This document shows, piece by piece, positions 16,430 through 24,836 of a stretch of DNA of 64,000 nt; within the stretch, counting starts at the first letter, position 1; every line of letters starts with the position of its first letter. The DNA is from Streptomyces asiaticus. Lineage in GTDB: Bacteria > Actinomycetota > Actinomycetes > Streptomycetales > Streptomycetaceae. Below the pieces are notes generated by a model. It was not told the DNA's origin. It saw only the letters and a program-made list of their open reading frames with translations, and made no database searches. A program made the translations under genes and the position numbers. The stretch covers positions 9,734,001 through 9,798,000 of the forward strand of contig NZ_JAGSHX010000006.1 in the NCBI RefSeq assembly GCF_018138715.1. Direction: 5' to 3'.

Positions 16430-16633
16430 TCAGCAGCCCACGCAACCGGTGCAGTCGAAGCCTCCGGCCGAGTTCTTGCAGCACCGGGCGTTACAGCTGC
16501 ACGAACCGCCGTACTGCCGGTTGCACTGCCAGCATTGCGGCCAGCACTGCTTCACCTGCACGGCAGAGGCCTCCACCTGGGGAACGAACAGGCCGAGCAG
16601 CCTGCTGCCCATCGTGGTGAGCGTCCTGTACAT
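16430..16633 (-). CDS. Cysteine-rich peptide precursor (67 residues, 10 Cys)
   Basis: A 67-residue product with all ten cysteines in its last 38 residues. Residues 1-24 form a leader with a short hydrophobic stretch (SRLLGLFVPQV) ending in E-A-S-A, an A-x-A signal-peptidase site at 22-24. The core is VQVKQCWPQCWQCNRQYGGS, then a CSCNARCCK block and the end DCTGCVGC. ATG 16633 is chosen because GGAGG lies 6 bases ahead, whereas GTG 16639 would touch the ribosome site. Downstream, on the same strand, are MauE, thioredoxin, ABC exporter and signal peptidase genes. I infer a secreted disulfide-rich peptide, possibly a bacteriocin; it has no relative I can name with confidence. Confidence 0.8.
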   Translation of the reverse strand: MYRTLTTMGSRLLGLFVPQVEASAVQVKQCWPQCWQCNRQYGGSCSCNARCCKNSAGGFDCTGCVGC

Positions 16634-16789
16634 GTCCACCCTCCTTCCGTCGAGTCCGGCCCGGCTCCGTGGACTGGGCGCGGGCCGATGTGGGGTCGAG
16701 CCGGCAGACGGCGCCTGCCGACTCCGCCACCATCGCGATCCGGCAGGAGGGATGTCTTGTACGAATGCGACGCCGGGAGCGCGCGGCCC

Positions 16790-17683
16790 TCACTCGGCGA
16801 GCAGAACGCTGGTGACCTGATCGGGCAGGAAGTCCAGCGGGTCGCCGGGCTTGGAGGACGCCCGGCGGGTTCCGAACCGGCCCGGCGTACAGCCGACCCG
16901 GTCCTTGAAGGCCCGGGTGAAATGGGCCTGGTCGTAGTAGCCCGCGAGGGCCGCCGCCTCCGCCCACGGCAGACCGCCGTCCTGGAGGCGCAAAGCCTCC
17001 TGTAGCCGCAGCACCTGGGCGAACTGCTTGGGTGGCAGGCCCACTTGCTCGCGGAAACGCCGCTCCAGCCGTCGGCGGCTCCATCCGGTCTCGGTGGCCA
17101 GGTCCCCCACGCGTATCCGGCCGTGGGTGCGTCCCATCCGCCGCCATGCCCAGACCACCTCGGGCGCGCACTCCGGCCCGGCCTGGGCCCGGGCCGCGAA
17201 CACCCCGTCGAGCACGTCGAAGCGCGATGTCCAGTCGCGGCACTCGGACAGGCGGCAGAGGAGGCGGCCCGCCTCCCGGCCGAGAAGATCGGCCGGGTCC
17301 AGGTTGCGCTCCGCCAGCTCGGCCATCGGCATGCCGAAGAAGCGGAAGGCCGCGATCGGCGTCAGCATGACCGTCACACCGGACAACTGGCCGGTGTGCT
17401 CGCCCAGCGTGGCGGTGGCCCGTAAGCCGTTGATCATTGAGGTTCCGGTGACGGACTGGCGCGGATCCACCGCGTCGGCGATCCGTACCGGCTCGCCGAA
17501 CCCGAGCATCACCTTCACCACACCGTCCGGCACCAGCAGCCGACATCGGGGCTGACGCGCCCCGAACCGGAAGCCCCGGTATCCCAGCACATGCTCGCGC
17601 GCGGCGGCACCGGGTTTCCTGGTGATCAGCTCTCGTGAATCCGCCGCACTCGATAAGGCCCTCGGCGAGTGCTTCTTGTGCAT
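16790..17683 (-). CDS. AraC-family transcriptional regulator
   Basis: A 297-residue regulator. The N-terminal two thirds is a sensor domain of the kind found with AraC proteins (RFGARQPRCRLLVPDGVVKVMLGFGEP; then PIAAFRFFGMPMAEL), and the last 100 residues hold the two AraC helix-turn-helices (IRVGDLATETGWSRRRLERRFREQVGLPPKQFAQVLRLQEAL and WAEAAALAGYYDQAHFTRAFKDRVGCTPGRF). ATG 17683 has GGGGGAAG about 5 bases upstream. It is immediately upstream of the cysteine-rich peptide gene on the same strand, with a 156-bp gap that could hold the peptide promoter, and is the natural candidate regulator of that cluster. Confidence 0.88.
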   Translation of the reverse strand: MHKKHSPRALSSAADSRELITRKPGAAAREHVLGYRGFRFGARQPRCRLLVPDGVVKVMLGFGEPVRIADAVDPRQSVTGTSMINGLRATATLGEHTGQLSGVTVMLTPIAAFRFFGMPMAELAERNLDPADLLGREAGRLLCRLSECRDWTSRFDVLDGVFAARAQAGPECAPEVVWAWRRMGRTHGRIRVGDLATETGWSRRRLERRFREQVGLPPKQFAQVLRLQEALRLQDGGLPWAEAAALAGYYDQAHFTRAFKDRVGCTPGRFGTRRASSKPGDPLDFLPDQVTSVLLAE

Positions 17684-17941
17684 TTTGCTTCCCCCTCGTG
17701 TCCGTGGATCGGTCACATAGGGCCCATCGTGTCCGGCGGGGGGAGGCGGGGACCACAGCGATCAGGCCAATGCGGACGGCGGGGCCGCGCCAGTGCACCG
17801 ACTACCCGTCGCCGCTCCGCTCCGCGAACCGGTTCCACCAGTAGGTCGAGCCGTAGGCCCCGCGACCGGGGATGCCCCGCGTCGCGCGGCCGCACCGCCT
17901 GACCGTTGCGCTCCGGCCAGGCGTCGGACTCCACGGCAGGC

Positions 17942-18850
17942 TCAGGCTGTGCACTGCCCGGTCGCCTGCCGGCAGGCGCGTATGTAGTCCAGCACCAGGG
18001 GACGGTGGTCATCGGCGCGCCGGGCGAGTGCGTACTGGCTCGGTGAGAGGCCGCGCACCGGCCGGGTCACGACGCCGCCCAGGGTGATGAGCGGCGCGTT
18101 CCCGTTGGCCAGCAGGCAGACCCCGCGCCCGTCCACCAGCGCCTCGTACGTCTCCTCGGTACTGGCGATCTCGGCGCCGACGATCGGTGGCCGGCCGCCA
18201 CGGGCGTCCGTGGCGAGCCAGTACTCCCGGAGCGCACCGGCGCTCGGCGGCAGTGCGAGGAACGGCTCGTCCAGCAGGTCGGCGAAGTCGACCGTGTCCC
18301 GGGCGGCCAGGGGATGCTCCTCGGGCAGCGCGACCAGACGGGGTTCCTGGGCCACCACCACCCAGGTGTAGCGGTCCGGGTCGGGCATCGGGAGCCAGAC
18401 GAAGGCGAGGTCGCTGGAGCCGTCCGCGAGACCCGCGGTCGGATCCTCCCAGCTCACCTGGCGCAGTTTCATAAGGGCGTCGGGGTGGGCGTCGGTGAAC
18501 CGGGACCTGATCCCCGGCAGCAGACCGCCGCGGCCCGGGCTGGTGCTCATCCCCACGACGAGGGTCGCCCGTTGCCCGGCCTTGGCCTTCTCGACCGCTT
18601 CCCGCGCGGCGTCCCATGCGGCGAGCACCTGCTGGGCGTGGGGCAGCAGTGCGGCGCCCACCGGTGTGAGCCGGACACTCCTGCCGTCCCGTACGAACAG
18701 CGGCGCGCCGAGCAGGCGCTCCAGCATCCGGATCTGCTTGCTCAGCGCCGGCTGTGAGATGAACAGCCGCTCGGCCGCGCGGGTGAAGCGCAACTCCTCG
18801 GCCACGGCGGTGAAGTACCGGAGATCCCTCCCATGCACATCCATAACCAT
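17942..18850 (-). CDS. LysR-family transcriptional regulator
   Basis: A 302-residue LysR protein: N-terminal helix-turn-helix (DLRYFTAVAEELRFTRAAERLFISQPALSKQIRMLERLLGAPLFVRDG) and a C-terminal type 2 periplasmic-binding-like effector domain (TLVVGMSTSPGRGGLLPGIRSRFTDAHPDA onward). Starts at 18850 and 18844 are both ATG and neither has a clear ribosome site; MDVHGRDLRYF from 18844 is the form usual for close relatives. It is divergent from a short-chain dehydrogenase, which it probably controls. Confidence 0.9.
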   Translation of the reverse strand: MVMDVHGRDLRYFTAVAEELRFTRAAERLFISQPALSKQIRMLERLLGAPLFVRDGRSVRLTPVGAALLPHAQQVLAAWDAAREAVEKAKAGQRATLVVGMSTSPGRGGLLPGIRSRFTDAHPDALMKLRQVSWEDPTAGLADGSSDLAFVWLPMPDPDRYTWVVVAQEPRLVALPEEHPLAARDTVDFADLLDEPFLALPPSAGALREYWLATDARGGRPPIVGAEIASTEETYEALVDGRGVCLLANGNAPLITLGGVVTRPVRGLSPSQYALARRADDHRPLVLDYIRACRQATGQCTA

Positions 18851-18857
18851 CGGTTAT
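18843..18857. promoter_or_regulatory. Predicted LysR autoregulatory operator
   Basis: ATAACCATCGGTTAT is a perfect inverted repeat (6-bp arms, 3-bp centre) of LysR type at the start of the LysR gene and 83 bp upstream of the divergent dehydrogenase. Binding here would let the regulator control itself and its neighbour. Confidence 0.6.
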
Positions 18858-18939
18858 CACAGCGGGTCTTGGACGCGCAAAGGGCTTCTCCGCGAGAGTC
18901 GATCCCGGAGAGCACAACACTTACGTGAAGGGATGTCCG

Positions 18940-19767
18940 ATGGGCAAGGTCTGGCTGGTGACCGGGGCGAACAGTGGCTTCGGCCGGGCGATCACCGAGG
19001 CCGCGGTGGCCGCCGGGGACGTGGTCGTGGCCACCGCACGCCGTGTGGAGGCGCTGAGCGACCTCGTGGCCGCGCACCCCGACCAGGTGGAGGCGCTGAC
19101 GCTGGACGTCACCGATATCGCCGGGATCGAGGCCACCGTGCGGGATGTGGTGAGCCGTCACGGCAGGGTCGACGTCCTGGTCAACAACGCGGGGCGCGGC
19201 CACGTCGGCGCGGCCGAGGAGACCACCGACGCTGAGCTGCGCTCGCTGTTCGACCTGCATGTCTTCGGGCCGGCCGCCCTGGTCAGGGCCGTGCTTCCCG
19301 CCATGCGGGCCCGGCGCTCCGGTGCGATCGTCCAGATGAGCAGCATGAGCGGCCAGATGTCCTTCGCCGGATTCTCCGCCTACAGCGCCACCAAATTCGC
19401 CCTGGAGGGATTCTCGGAGGCGCTGGTGGCGGAGGTGCGCCCGCTCGGCATCAAGGTGCTCATCGTGGAGCCCGGCGCCTTTCGTACCAGCCTGATGGAC
19501 AACACCGGCGCCAGCGAGGAGATCGCCGACTACGCCGAGACGGTCGGGCCCACCCGGCGGATGACCCGGACCGCCGGGGGCGCGGAGCCGGGCGACCCGG
19601 CCAGGGCCGCGGCGGCGATCCTGGCCGCCCTGAACGCCGAGCCGACGCCGCTGCGGCTGCCCCTGGGCAGCGACGCGGTCGACGCGGTCCTCACCCACCT
19701 CGACGCCATCCGCTCCGACGTCACCACCTGGGAGAAGACCGCTCGCGACACCGCCTACCCGCGGTAG
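18940..19767 (+). CDS. Short-chain dehydrogenase/reductase (SDR)
   Basis: A 275-residue classical SDR. The nucleotide-binding motif is TGANSGFG (residues 8-15), the structural motif NNAG (about 84), and the active site Ser...YSATK (SSMSGQ... then SAYSATKFALEG) is complete. ATG 18940 has GAAGGGA about 7 bases upstream; the GTG at 18925 would lack one. The sequence resembles the SDR group annotated as oxidoreductases acting on ketones or retinol-like substrates, but the substrate cannot be told. It is divergent from the LysR regulator. Confidence 0.9.
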   Translation: MGKVWLVTGANSGFGRAITEAAVAAGDVVVATARRVEALSDLVAAHPDQVEALTLDVTDIAGIEATVRDVVSRHGRVDVLVNNAGRGHVGAAEETTDAELRSLFDLHVFGPAALVRAVLPAMRARRSGAIVQMSSMSGQMSFAGFSAYSATKFALEGFSEALVAEVRPLGIKVLIVEPGAFRTSLMDNTGASEEIADYAETVGPTRRMTRTAGGAEPGDPARAAAAILAALNAEPTPLRLPLGSDAVDAVLTHLDAIRSDVTTWEKTARDTAYPR

Positions 19768-19866
19768 ACACCACCTCGGACGTTCACCGCTGAGGGTCCG
19801 TTTCCCGCTGGGCGGCGTACCAGCCCAGTGCGCCCGGCCCGTGGCCGGACGCCTATGGCCGCCGTA

Positions 19867-20628
19867 TCAGGCCGGTGAGGTGACGGTCCGGCCGAGGTGC
19901 CGGGCGAAGAACCGGACCGCGCTGTCGGCCTCGAACCTGGGCACTTCCTTGTGCCGGCCCGCGTTGGCGTGCAACGTCTTCTCCTTCGAGGCGAAGGCGT
20001 CGAACAACGCCAGACCGGACTGGCGCGGGATGTGCTCGTCGTCCCACTGGAGCACGAACTCGATCGGAATGGTGATCCGCTGGGCCGTCTCGGCCAAGTC
20101 GTGCCAGAAGATGCCGAAGACCGCGGCGGTGATCCTGGGCTCGGCCGCCACCAGCGGCACCCCGATCGCGGTGCCCATGTTCAGACCGAAGTAGCCGACC
20201 GGCCCGTCCGCGCCGATCTCCGGCAGCTCCTGGAGGGCGTCCAGTGTCGCCCGCCACTCCGGTACGGCACGCTCGGCCAGATGGGCGTTGTAGCGGACGA
20301 CGATCGGGCCGACCGGCTCGCCCGCCGCCATCGCCCGCCGCATCGCGGCGATCTCCCGCTCATCGACCGCCGTACGCGGCCGGCCGCCATGACCGGGCGC
20401 GTCGATGACGGCGACGTGGAAACCACAGCCGGCGATGAGGCGTTCCGCACGGCCCGACATCGCCGGAGCCTTCTTGTGGGTGCCGCCACCGTGCCCCATG
20501 AGCACCAGCGGCGCGCGCTCGGGGCCGGTCGCGGGTGACCAGAGCACACCGGTGACCTCACCGACGGTGAAGTCGCGTTCCATCACACCGCTGGACGATG
20601 TCTCCGCGGTGAACTGCAAAGGATTCAT
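19867..20628 (-). CDS. Alpha/beta hydrolase family protein with Asn at the nucleophile position
   Basis: A 253-residue alpha/beta-hydrolase-fold protein. The oxyanion region is LVLMGHGGGTHKKAP and the strand-turn-helix where the nucleophile should sit reads GYFGLNMGTAIG, so the canonical GxSxG Ser is Asn (codon AAC; AGC would be one base away). A late acid is in WDDEHIPRQ and a His in NAGRHKEVP. Unless this is a rare active variant, the protein is a catalytically dead or binding member of its family. It is not obviously linked to its neighbours. Confidence 0.85.
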   Translation of the reverse strand: MNPLQFTAETSSSGVMERDFTVGEVTGVLWSPATGPERAPLVLMGHGGGTHKKAPAMSGRAERLIAGCGFHVAVIDAPGHGGRPRTAVDEREIAAMRRAMAAGEPVGPIVVRYNAHLAERAVPEWRATLDALQELPEIGADGPVGYFGLNMGTAIGVPLVAAEPRITAAVFGIFWHDLAETAQRITIPIEFVLQWDDEHIPRQSGLALFDAFASKEKTLHANAGRHKEVPRFEADSAVRFFARHLGRTVTSPA

Positions 20629-20720
20629 AGTGTGTTGCCTTTCGGGAGTGCCTGTTGTCCAGGCGCTCCCGGCGACACCTACGTCAATCGCCCGACCGTG
20701 TTGAAGAGGGGAGCACCCAC

Positions 20721-20831
20721 ATGAATACAGCGTTCACGGGTCTCACCTCCTGGCTCGATGTCACGGGCTCGCCCGCACGTTACCAACCCGGGCGTCACCC
20801 CGACCAACCTTTTTCTCCTCGGCTTCGGGCC
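20721..20831 (+). other. Gap of 203 bp (20629-20831) with a well-formed ribosome site but no credible gene
   Basis: GAGGGGAG followed 7 bases later by ATG 20721 looks like a real translation start (MNTAFTGLTSWLDVTG), but the frame soon runs antisense through the rhamnosidase gene without protein-like composition. It may be the 5' remnant of a lost gene, or a leader peptide. I give it low weight. Confidence 0.25.
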
Positions 20832-23015
20832 CTACCCCGCCCAGGCGAAGGTCGCCGTTCCACGCACCCCCTCGAAGACGACCGCATCGCCCACACGGTG
20901 GGCACCCCGGCCCGCGTCCCCCGACGGGCGGCCGTCGCGCCAGGCGATCCGGCCGTCCACGGCGATGGTGCGGTCCTTGTGGAGGAGGGGAACCGCGACC
21001 CGTCCGGCCGTGCCTTCCGGTGCCCGGACGGTGAGGACGAACGAGTCATCGCCCGCCCCGCGCCGCCACCGCACGGACAACGCGCCCGCCGGCACCGGGA
21101 CGTCGCCCTGTGCCCAGCGCAGATCGACCGGCTCGGGCTCCACCGCCCACCTGCGGTAGCCGTCGGCGAGCGGTCGGACGCCGAGCACGTTCATCGACAG
21201 CGCGGGCACCGCGGTACTCCAGGCGTGGGCCATGCCGACGTGTCCGCCCCAGGCCAGTGAGGTGCCGGGCCGGGGCACGGCCGGCTGCCCGTCGGCACCG
21301 GCCTCCTCCCAGGGTGTTCCGGGACCCTTGCGGATCATGTGGTCCCATGCGGTGCGGATCAGTCCGAGCGCTCCGGCGCCGTCCCCGTGGCGGAACCGGC
21401 CCAGGCTCTCCTGGGCCATCACATACGGGGAGATGTACTGCGTCATATAGGGGTTGTCGGTGTGCCGGGTGGTGAGCGTGCCGTACGGACCGCTGAGGTG
21501 TGTGTCCAGGTACGCGATGGCGCGCCGGGCCCGCGGACGGTCGAGCACCCCGAAGGCGAGGGCGGCTGCGTTGGCATCGGCGGTGTGGTCGCGGCGCGGG
21601 TCGTCGGTGTTGAGCGTCATGGCCCCGGCCGCCGGATCCCACAGCCTGGTGAGGAGCGCGGCCCGGACCCGGTCCGCCCGGCGGTCGAGCGCCGCCGCGG
21701 CGCCCCGGTCGCCCGCCACGGACCGCTCGAGCCGGGCCAGTGAGCGCAGCGCCGCGTAGTAGGCGGCGTTGGTGGTGGCGTCGACGCCGGCGGCCCGGTC
21801 CGGGGTGTGCCAGTTCTGGGCGGGCAGACCGCCGTAATCGGCGGTCCGGAACAGCCCGCCGTCGGCGTTCGGGGCGTGTTCGCCGAAGAACCGCAGGGCG
21901 CGGCGTGCGACGGGCAGGAGCGGCCGCACGAAGGCCCCGTCCCCGGTGAAGCGCAGGTAGTCGGCCACGCTGACGACCCACAGGAGGGTGAAGCTGTCGA
22001 GCCTGACCTGCCCGGCCGCGCCCGGCGGTTCGAACCCGGCCGGCGACCCGTCCGGCGGGCCGGGGTCGCCGGGTTCGCACGGCACATCGATCAGGCTGGT
22101 GGCCGGTAGCGTGCCGTCGGGCCGCTGCTGGCAGGCGAACAGGTTGATGGTGTCGCGCACTACGCGACGGTACGCGCCACCCTGCTGGTACGCGGCCAGG
22201 GCCACGAGCTGGACGTCACCCGCGTACACGGTGCGGTCCCGCTTGGGGCCGTCCATGACGACCCACGGCCGCCCCACGGCGGTACGACGCCCACGGGCCG
22301 TCGACAGATCCAGTCCGTAGGCGCTGGCGTACCAGGCACGGTTGAGCACCGGGTCGCTGGAGAGGAAGTGCCCGTCGTACGCGCCGGGGAAGGCCGTCTG
22401 CCGCACCCGTACGAAGTCCAGGGCGAGCGAGCCGGGTCCGTCCAGCGTGATCGCGACGTACCGCTGGGAGCCGCGCAGACCGGGGCTGCGCAGCACGGTG
22501 GATCCGCGCGGCGGGGCGTAGACGTCGGCACGTCCGTCGGGATCGTCGTCGGTGCCCAGGGACCGGCCCCCGTGGAAGAAGCCGTCGGGGTCGGGATCGG
22601 CGTCCCCCTCCGGGCCGAGGTACTGGCGCGCCTCCGCGTACGACGCTCTGATCGGCGCGCCGGACGCCCGCCGGATCCCCAACTCGACGTATCCTCCGGC
22701 CAGTACGCCGAGGTCGATCACCAGCCGCGCGCCCCGCGGCGCGGTCGTGGTGAGGACCGCGGCCGCGCCGCCCTCCCGTAACGCCCCGTCGGCGCCGGTG
22801 ACGGTGCCACCGTCTCCCTCGGCGGTCACCGATGTGGGCCGCACGAACGTGCCGGGGACGCGCAGCACCTGCCGCCGCCAGGCCGGGTCCGTGCCGACCG
22901 GTTCCCGGGACAGGGCCACTGCCCGGTCCCGTGGCCCGGCGGCAAGGGTCCCGGAGAGGGTGGCGGCGAGACAGACGAGGACCATGGTTGAACGAGTCAT
23001 TCGGTGCGATTTCAT
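20832..23015 (-). CDS. Secreted alpha-L-rhamnosidase-like glycoside hydrolase (GH78-type)
   Basis: A 727-residue protein with an N-terminal Sec signal peptide (MTRSTMVLVCLAATLSGTLAAG). Residues 90-230 look like a jelly-roll accessory domain; the central (alpha/alpha)6 barrel contains the GH78 signature VMDGPKRDRTVYAGD (about 270) and later DSFTLLWVVSVADYLRFTGD and TPWEEAGADG, where the general acid Glu is expected. A beta-sandwich closes the protein. It should release rhamnose or a similar deoxysugar from plant or microbial glycosides outside the cell. It is divergent from a TetR gene 57 bp away. Confidence 0.82.
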   Translation of the reverse strand: MKSHRMTRSTMVLVCLAATLSGTLAAGPRDRAVALSREPVGTDPAWRRQVLRVPGTFVRPTSVTAEGDGGTVTGADGALREGGAAAVLTTTAPRGARLVIDLGVLAGGYVELGIRRASGAPIRASYAEARQYLGPEGDADPDPDGFFHGGRSLGTDDDPDGRADVYAPPRGSTVLRSPGLRGSQRYVAITLDGPGSLALDFVRVRQTAFPGAYDGHFLSSDPVLNRAWYASAYGLDLSTARGRRTAVGRPWVVMDGPKRDRTVYAGDVQLVALAAYQQGGAYRRVVRDTINLFACQQRPDGTLPATSLIDVPCEPGDPGPPDGSPAGFEPPGAAGQVRLDSFTLLWVVSVADYLRFTGDGAFVRPLLPVARRALRFFGEHAPNADGGLFRTADYGGLPAQNWHTPDRAAGVDATTNAAYYAALRSLARLERSVAGDRGAAAALDRRADRVRAALLTRLWDPAAGAMTLNTDDPRRDHTADANAAALAFGVLDRPRARRAIAYLDTHLSGPYGTLTTRHTDNPYMTQYISPYVMAQESLGRFRHGDGAGALGLIRTAWDHMIRKGPGTPWEEAGADGQPAVPRPGTSLAWGGHVGMAHAWSTAVPALSMNVLGVRPLADGYRRWAVEPEPVDLRWAQGDVPVPAGALSVRWRRGAGDDSFVLTVRAPEGTAGRVAVPLLHKDRTIAVDGRIAWRDGRPSGDAGRGAHRVGDAVVFEGVRGTATFAWAG

Positions 23016-23019
23016 TGTT

Positions 23020-23034
23020 TATGCTGTACGCATA
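23020..23034. promoter_or_regulatory. Predicted TetR operator between rhamnosidase and TetR genes
   Basis: TATGC-TGTAC-GCATA is a perfect inverted repeat inside the 57-bp divergent intergenic region, 5 bp from the rhamnosidase start. Its position fits repression of both genes. Confidence 0.5.
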
Positions 23035-23072
23035 CGCTGAGTGCTGGTCAACGTTTGACGGGGTGATGGCGG

Positions 23073-23975
23073 ATGGAATCCGGCCACAGCGGGGAAGCGA
23101 GCGCCGTGCGCGGCCTGGAACTGCTCTGGGGCCTGGGCGAGCGCCCGAACCGAGGCCGGCGCCCGGCCCTCACCCTCGATCAGATCGTGCGCACCGCCAT
23201 CGGGATCGCCGACGTAACTGGACTTGCCGCCGTGTCCATGCGCCGGGTCGCCGAACGGCTCGGCTGCACCACGATGTCGCTCTACCGGTATGTGCCCGGC
23301 AAGGCCGAGCTGCTCGACCTCATGACGGATGCCGTGATGGGCGAGGTCCCGCCGGCCGATGCCGCGCCGGGCGACTGGCGGACCCGGCTGGAGCTGTCCG
23401 CCCGCGCCGACTGGGGCCTCTACCAGCGTCACCCCTGGATCCTGCGCCTCCCGGCCGGGCGTCCCGCCCTGGGCCCCCACGGTTTCGCCTGGTACGAATC
23501 GGTCCTGCGGGTGCTCACCGCGACCGGTCTGCCCCCGGCGGCGCTGGTCCATGTCTTCGACCTGGTCGACGCCTATGTGCGGGGCGCCGCCCGCGACGCC
23601 CTCGACGCGGCCGCCGTCGAGCGCCATTCCGGCCTGACCGACGAGCAGTGGTGGGCCGCCCGCGCCCACTTCTGGGACGCCGTCTTCGTCCCGGCGCGCT
23701 ATCCGGTGGTGGCGAGCCTTCGCGCCGCGGGTGCCCTGCGTCACCCCCGCGACCGTGGCTTCGAGTTCGGCCTCCGGCTCGTGCTGGACAGCATCGAGAC
23801 GTTCGTCCGGAACCAGCCCCATGGCCGTAACGAAACATCAAGGCGTTACGAAATCCCCTGTCCGCAGTGCGGCAACCCCGTCTCCCGCCCCGCTTCCACT
23901 GGCCGCCCACGTACCTACTGCTCCGACGCCTGTCGCCAACGTGCCTACCGCGCCCGCCGGTCCCGCCCTGCGTAG
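23073..23975 (+). CDS. TetR-family regulator with a C-terminal zinc-ribbon tail
   Basis: A 300-residue protein. Residues 30-80 are a TetR helix-turn-helix (ALTLDQIVRTAIGIADVTGLAAVSMRRVAERLGCTTMSLYRYVPGKAELLDLMTD), followed by a TetR_C-type ligand domain to about residue 250. The last 45 residues add a CxxC...YCSxxC element (CPQCGNPV ... TYCSDACRQRAYRARR) that should bind zinc, with a very basic end. This tail is not part of ordinary TetR proteins and could be a second DNA-binding or redox-sensing unit. It is divergent from the rhamnosidase gene. Confidence 0.87.
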   Translation: MESGHSGEASAVRGLELLWGLGERPNRGRRPALTLDQIVRTAIGIADVTGLAAVSMRRVAERLGCTTMSLYRYVPGKAELLDLMTDAVMGEVPPADAAPGDWRTRLELSARADWGLYQRHPWILRLPAGRPALGPHGFAWYESVLRVLTATGLPPAALVHVFDLVDAYVRGAARDALDAAAVERHSGLTDEQWWAARAHFWDAVFVPARYPVVASLRAAGALRHPRDRGFEFGLRLVLDSIETFVRNQPHGRNETSRRYEIPCPQCGNPVSRPASTGRPRTYCSDACRQRAYRARRSRPA

Positions 23976-24083
23976 GAAGCCCGGTGCCGAAAGTCCAGCC
24001 AGGGGTAGCAAAGCAGGACCGGTCATCTCGATCACCGAAAGCTCCGCGTTCCCTTCGCCGAGCCCGCGGCTACGCTCGTCCCC

Positions 24084-24836
24084 GTGATGCAGTCGTGGAA
24101 GGACCACGTCATCCGTCATCCGCTGTGGGGCGCGGTGGAGTTGACGTTCGCATGGCACACCGTGCTGCTGCTCTTCGCCAAGGTGATCCTGCCTCCACTG
24201 GCGCCCTCCTGGTACCCGGACCTCGGCGCCACCGTGGTCAACGCCATCTGCGCGGCGGGGGTGTGGTTCGTGCTGTGGCGGTGGGAGTGGCTGCGTGTCT
24301 CCGGGGTGGCCACGCTCGGCCGACTGCGCCGCTGGTGGCTCGCCGCGCTGATGCTGCTGGTCGCCTGCTCGTACTCAGCGGCCGGCCTCGAGGGCAGCGC
24401 GACCGTGGTCGTCAGCGGCCTGGTGTCGCTGCTGTGGGTCGGCATCAACGAGGAGATGTACAGCCGGGGACTGGTCCAGGAGACCCTCGGCCCACTCGGC
24501 CCGGTGCACGCGGCCGTCGGCGTCGCCGTCCTCTTCGGAGCGGGCCACATCCAGAACTTCCTGTTCTTCGGCGACCCGCTCGACGACACCCTCTGGCAGA
24601 TGCTGTCCGCCGGATTCTTCGGCTTCACCTGCGCCGCACTGCGCTATGCGATCGGCTCGATCTGGCCGATGGTGGTCGTCCACGGGCTCGACGACTTCTT
24701 CCAGATCCGCTCTCCCGGCTCGGCCCCCGACTGGTGGCAGGCGGCCGTGTACGCCTTCCACTTGGCGTACGGCCTGTGGCTGCTGCGCCGGTACGGCGCG
24801 GGCGGCGGATCGTACGAGTGCTCGATCACCAGATGA
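24084..24836 (+). CDS. CPBP-family intramembrane metalloprotease
   Basis: A 250-residue integral membrane protein with about seven hydrophobic segments. The CPBP (CAAX protease and bacteriocin-processing, Abi) motifs are present: EExxxR in NEEMYSRGLVQ (about residue 125), the His motif in FGAGHIQNFLFF, and a final H in VVVHGLDDFF. Possible roles are prenyl-protein or peptide processing. The start is GTG 24084 or ATG 24087. Its end overlaps the convergent glycosidase-like gene by 11 bp. Confidence 0.85.
   Translation: MMQSWKDHVIRHPLWGAVELTFAWHTVLLLFAKVILPPLAPSWYPDLGATVVNAICAAGVWFVLWRWEWLRVSGVATLGRLRRWWLAALMLLVACSYSAAGLEGSATVVVSGLVSLLWVGINEEMYSRGLVQETLGPLGPVHAAVGVAVLFGAGHIQNFLFFGDPLDDTLWQMLSAGFFGFTCAALRYAIGSIWPMVVVHGLDDFFQIRSPGSAPDWWQAAVYAFHLAYGLWLLRRYGAGGGSYECSITR

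Noticed and set aside
16430..16633. Methylamine dehydrogenase small subunit (MauA), because MauE- and MauD-like genes are adjacent and two Trp are present
   Set aside because: The product is half the size of MauA, and no large subunit, MauG or amicyanin gene is near.
13172..17683. Lanthipeptide, thiopeptide or lasso-peptide cluster
   Set aside because: There is no LanB/LanC/LanM, YcaO, dehydrogenase, B1/B2 protein or macrolactam synthetase.
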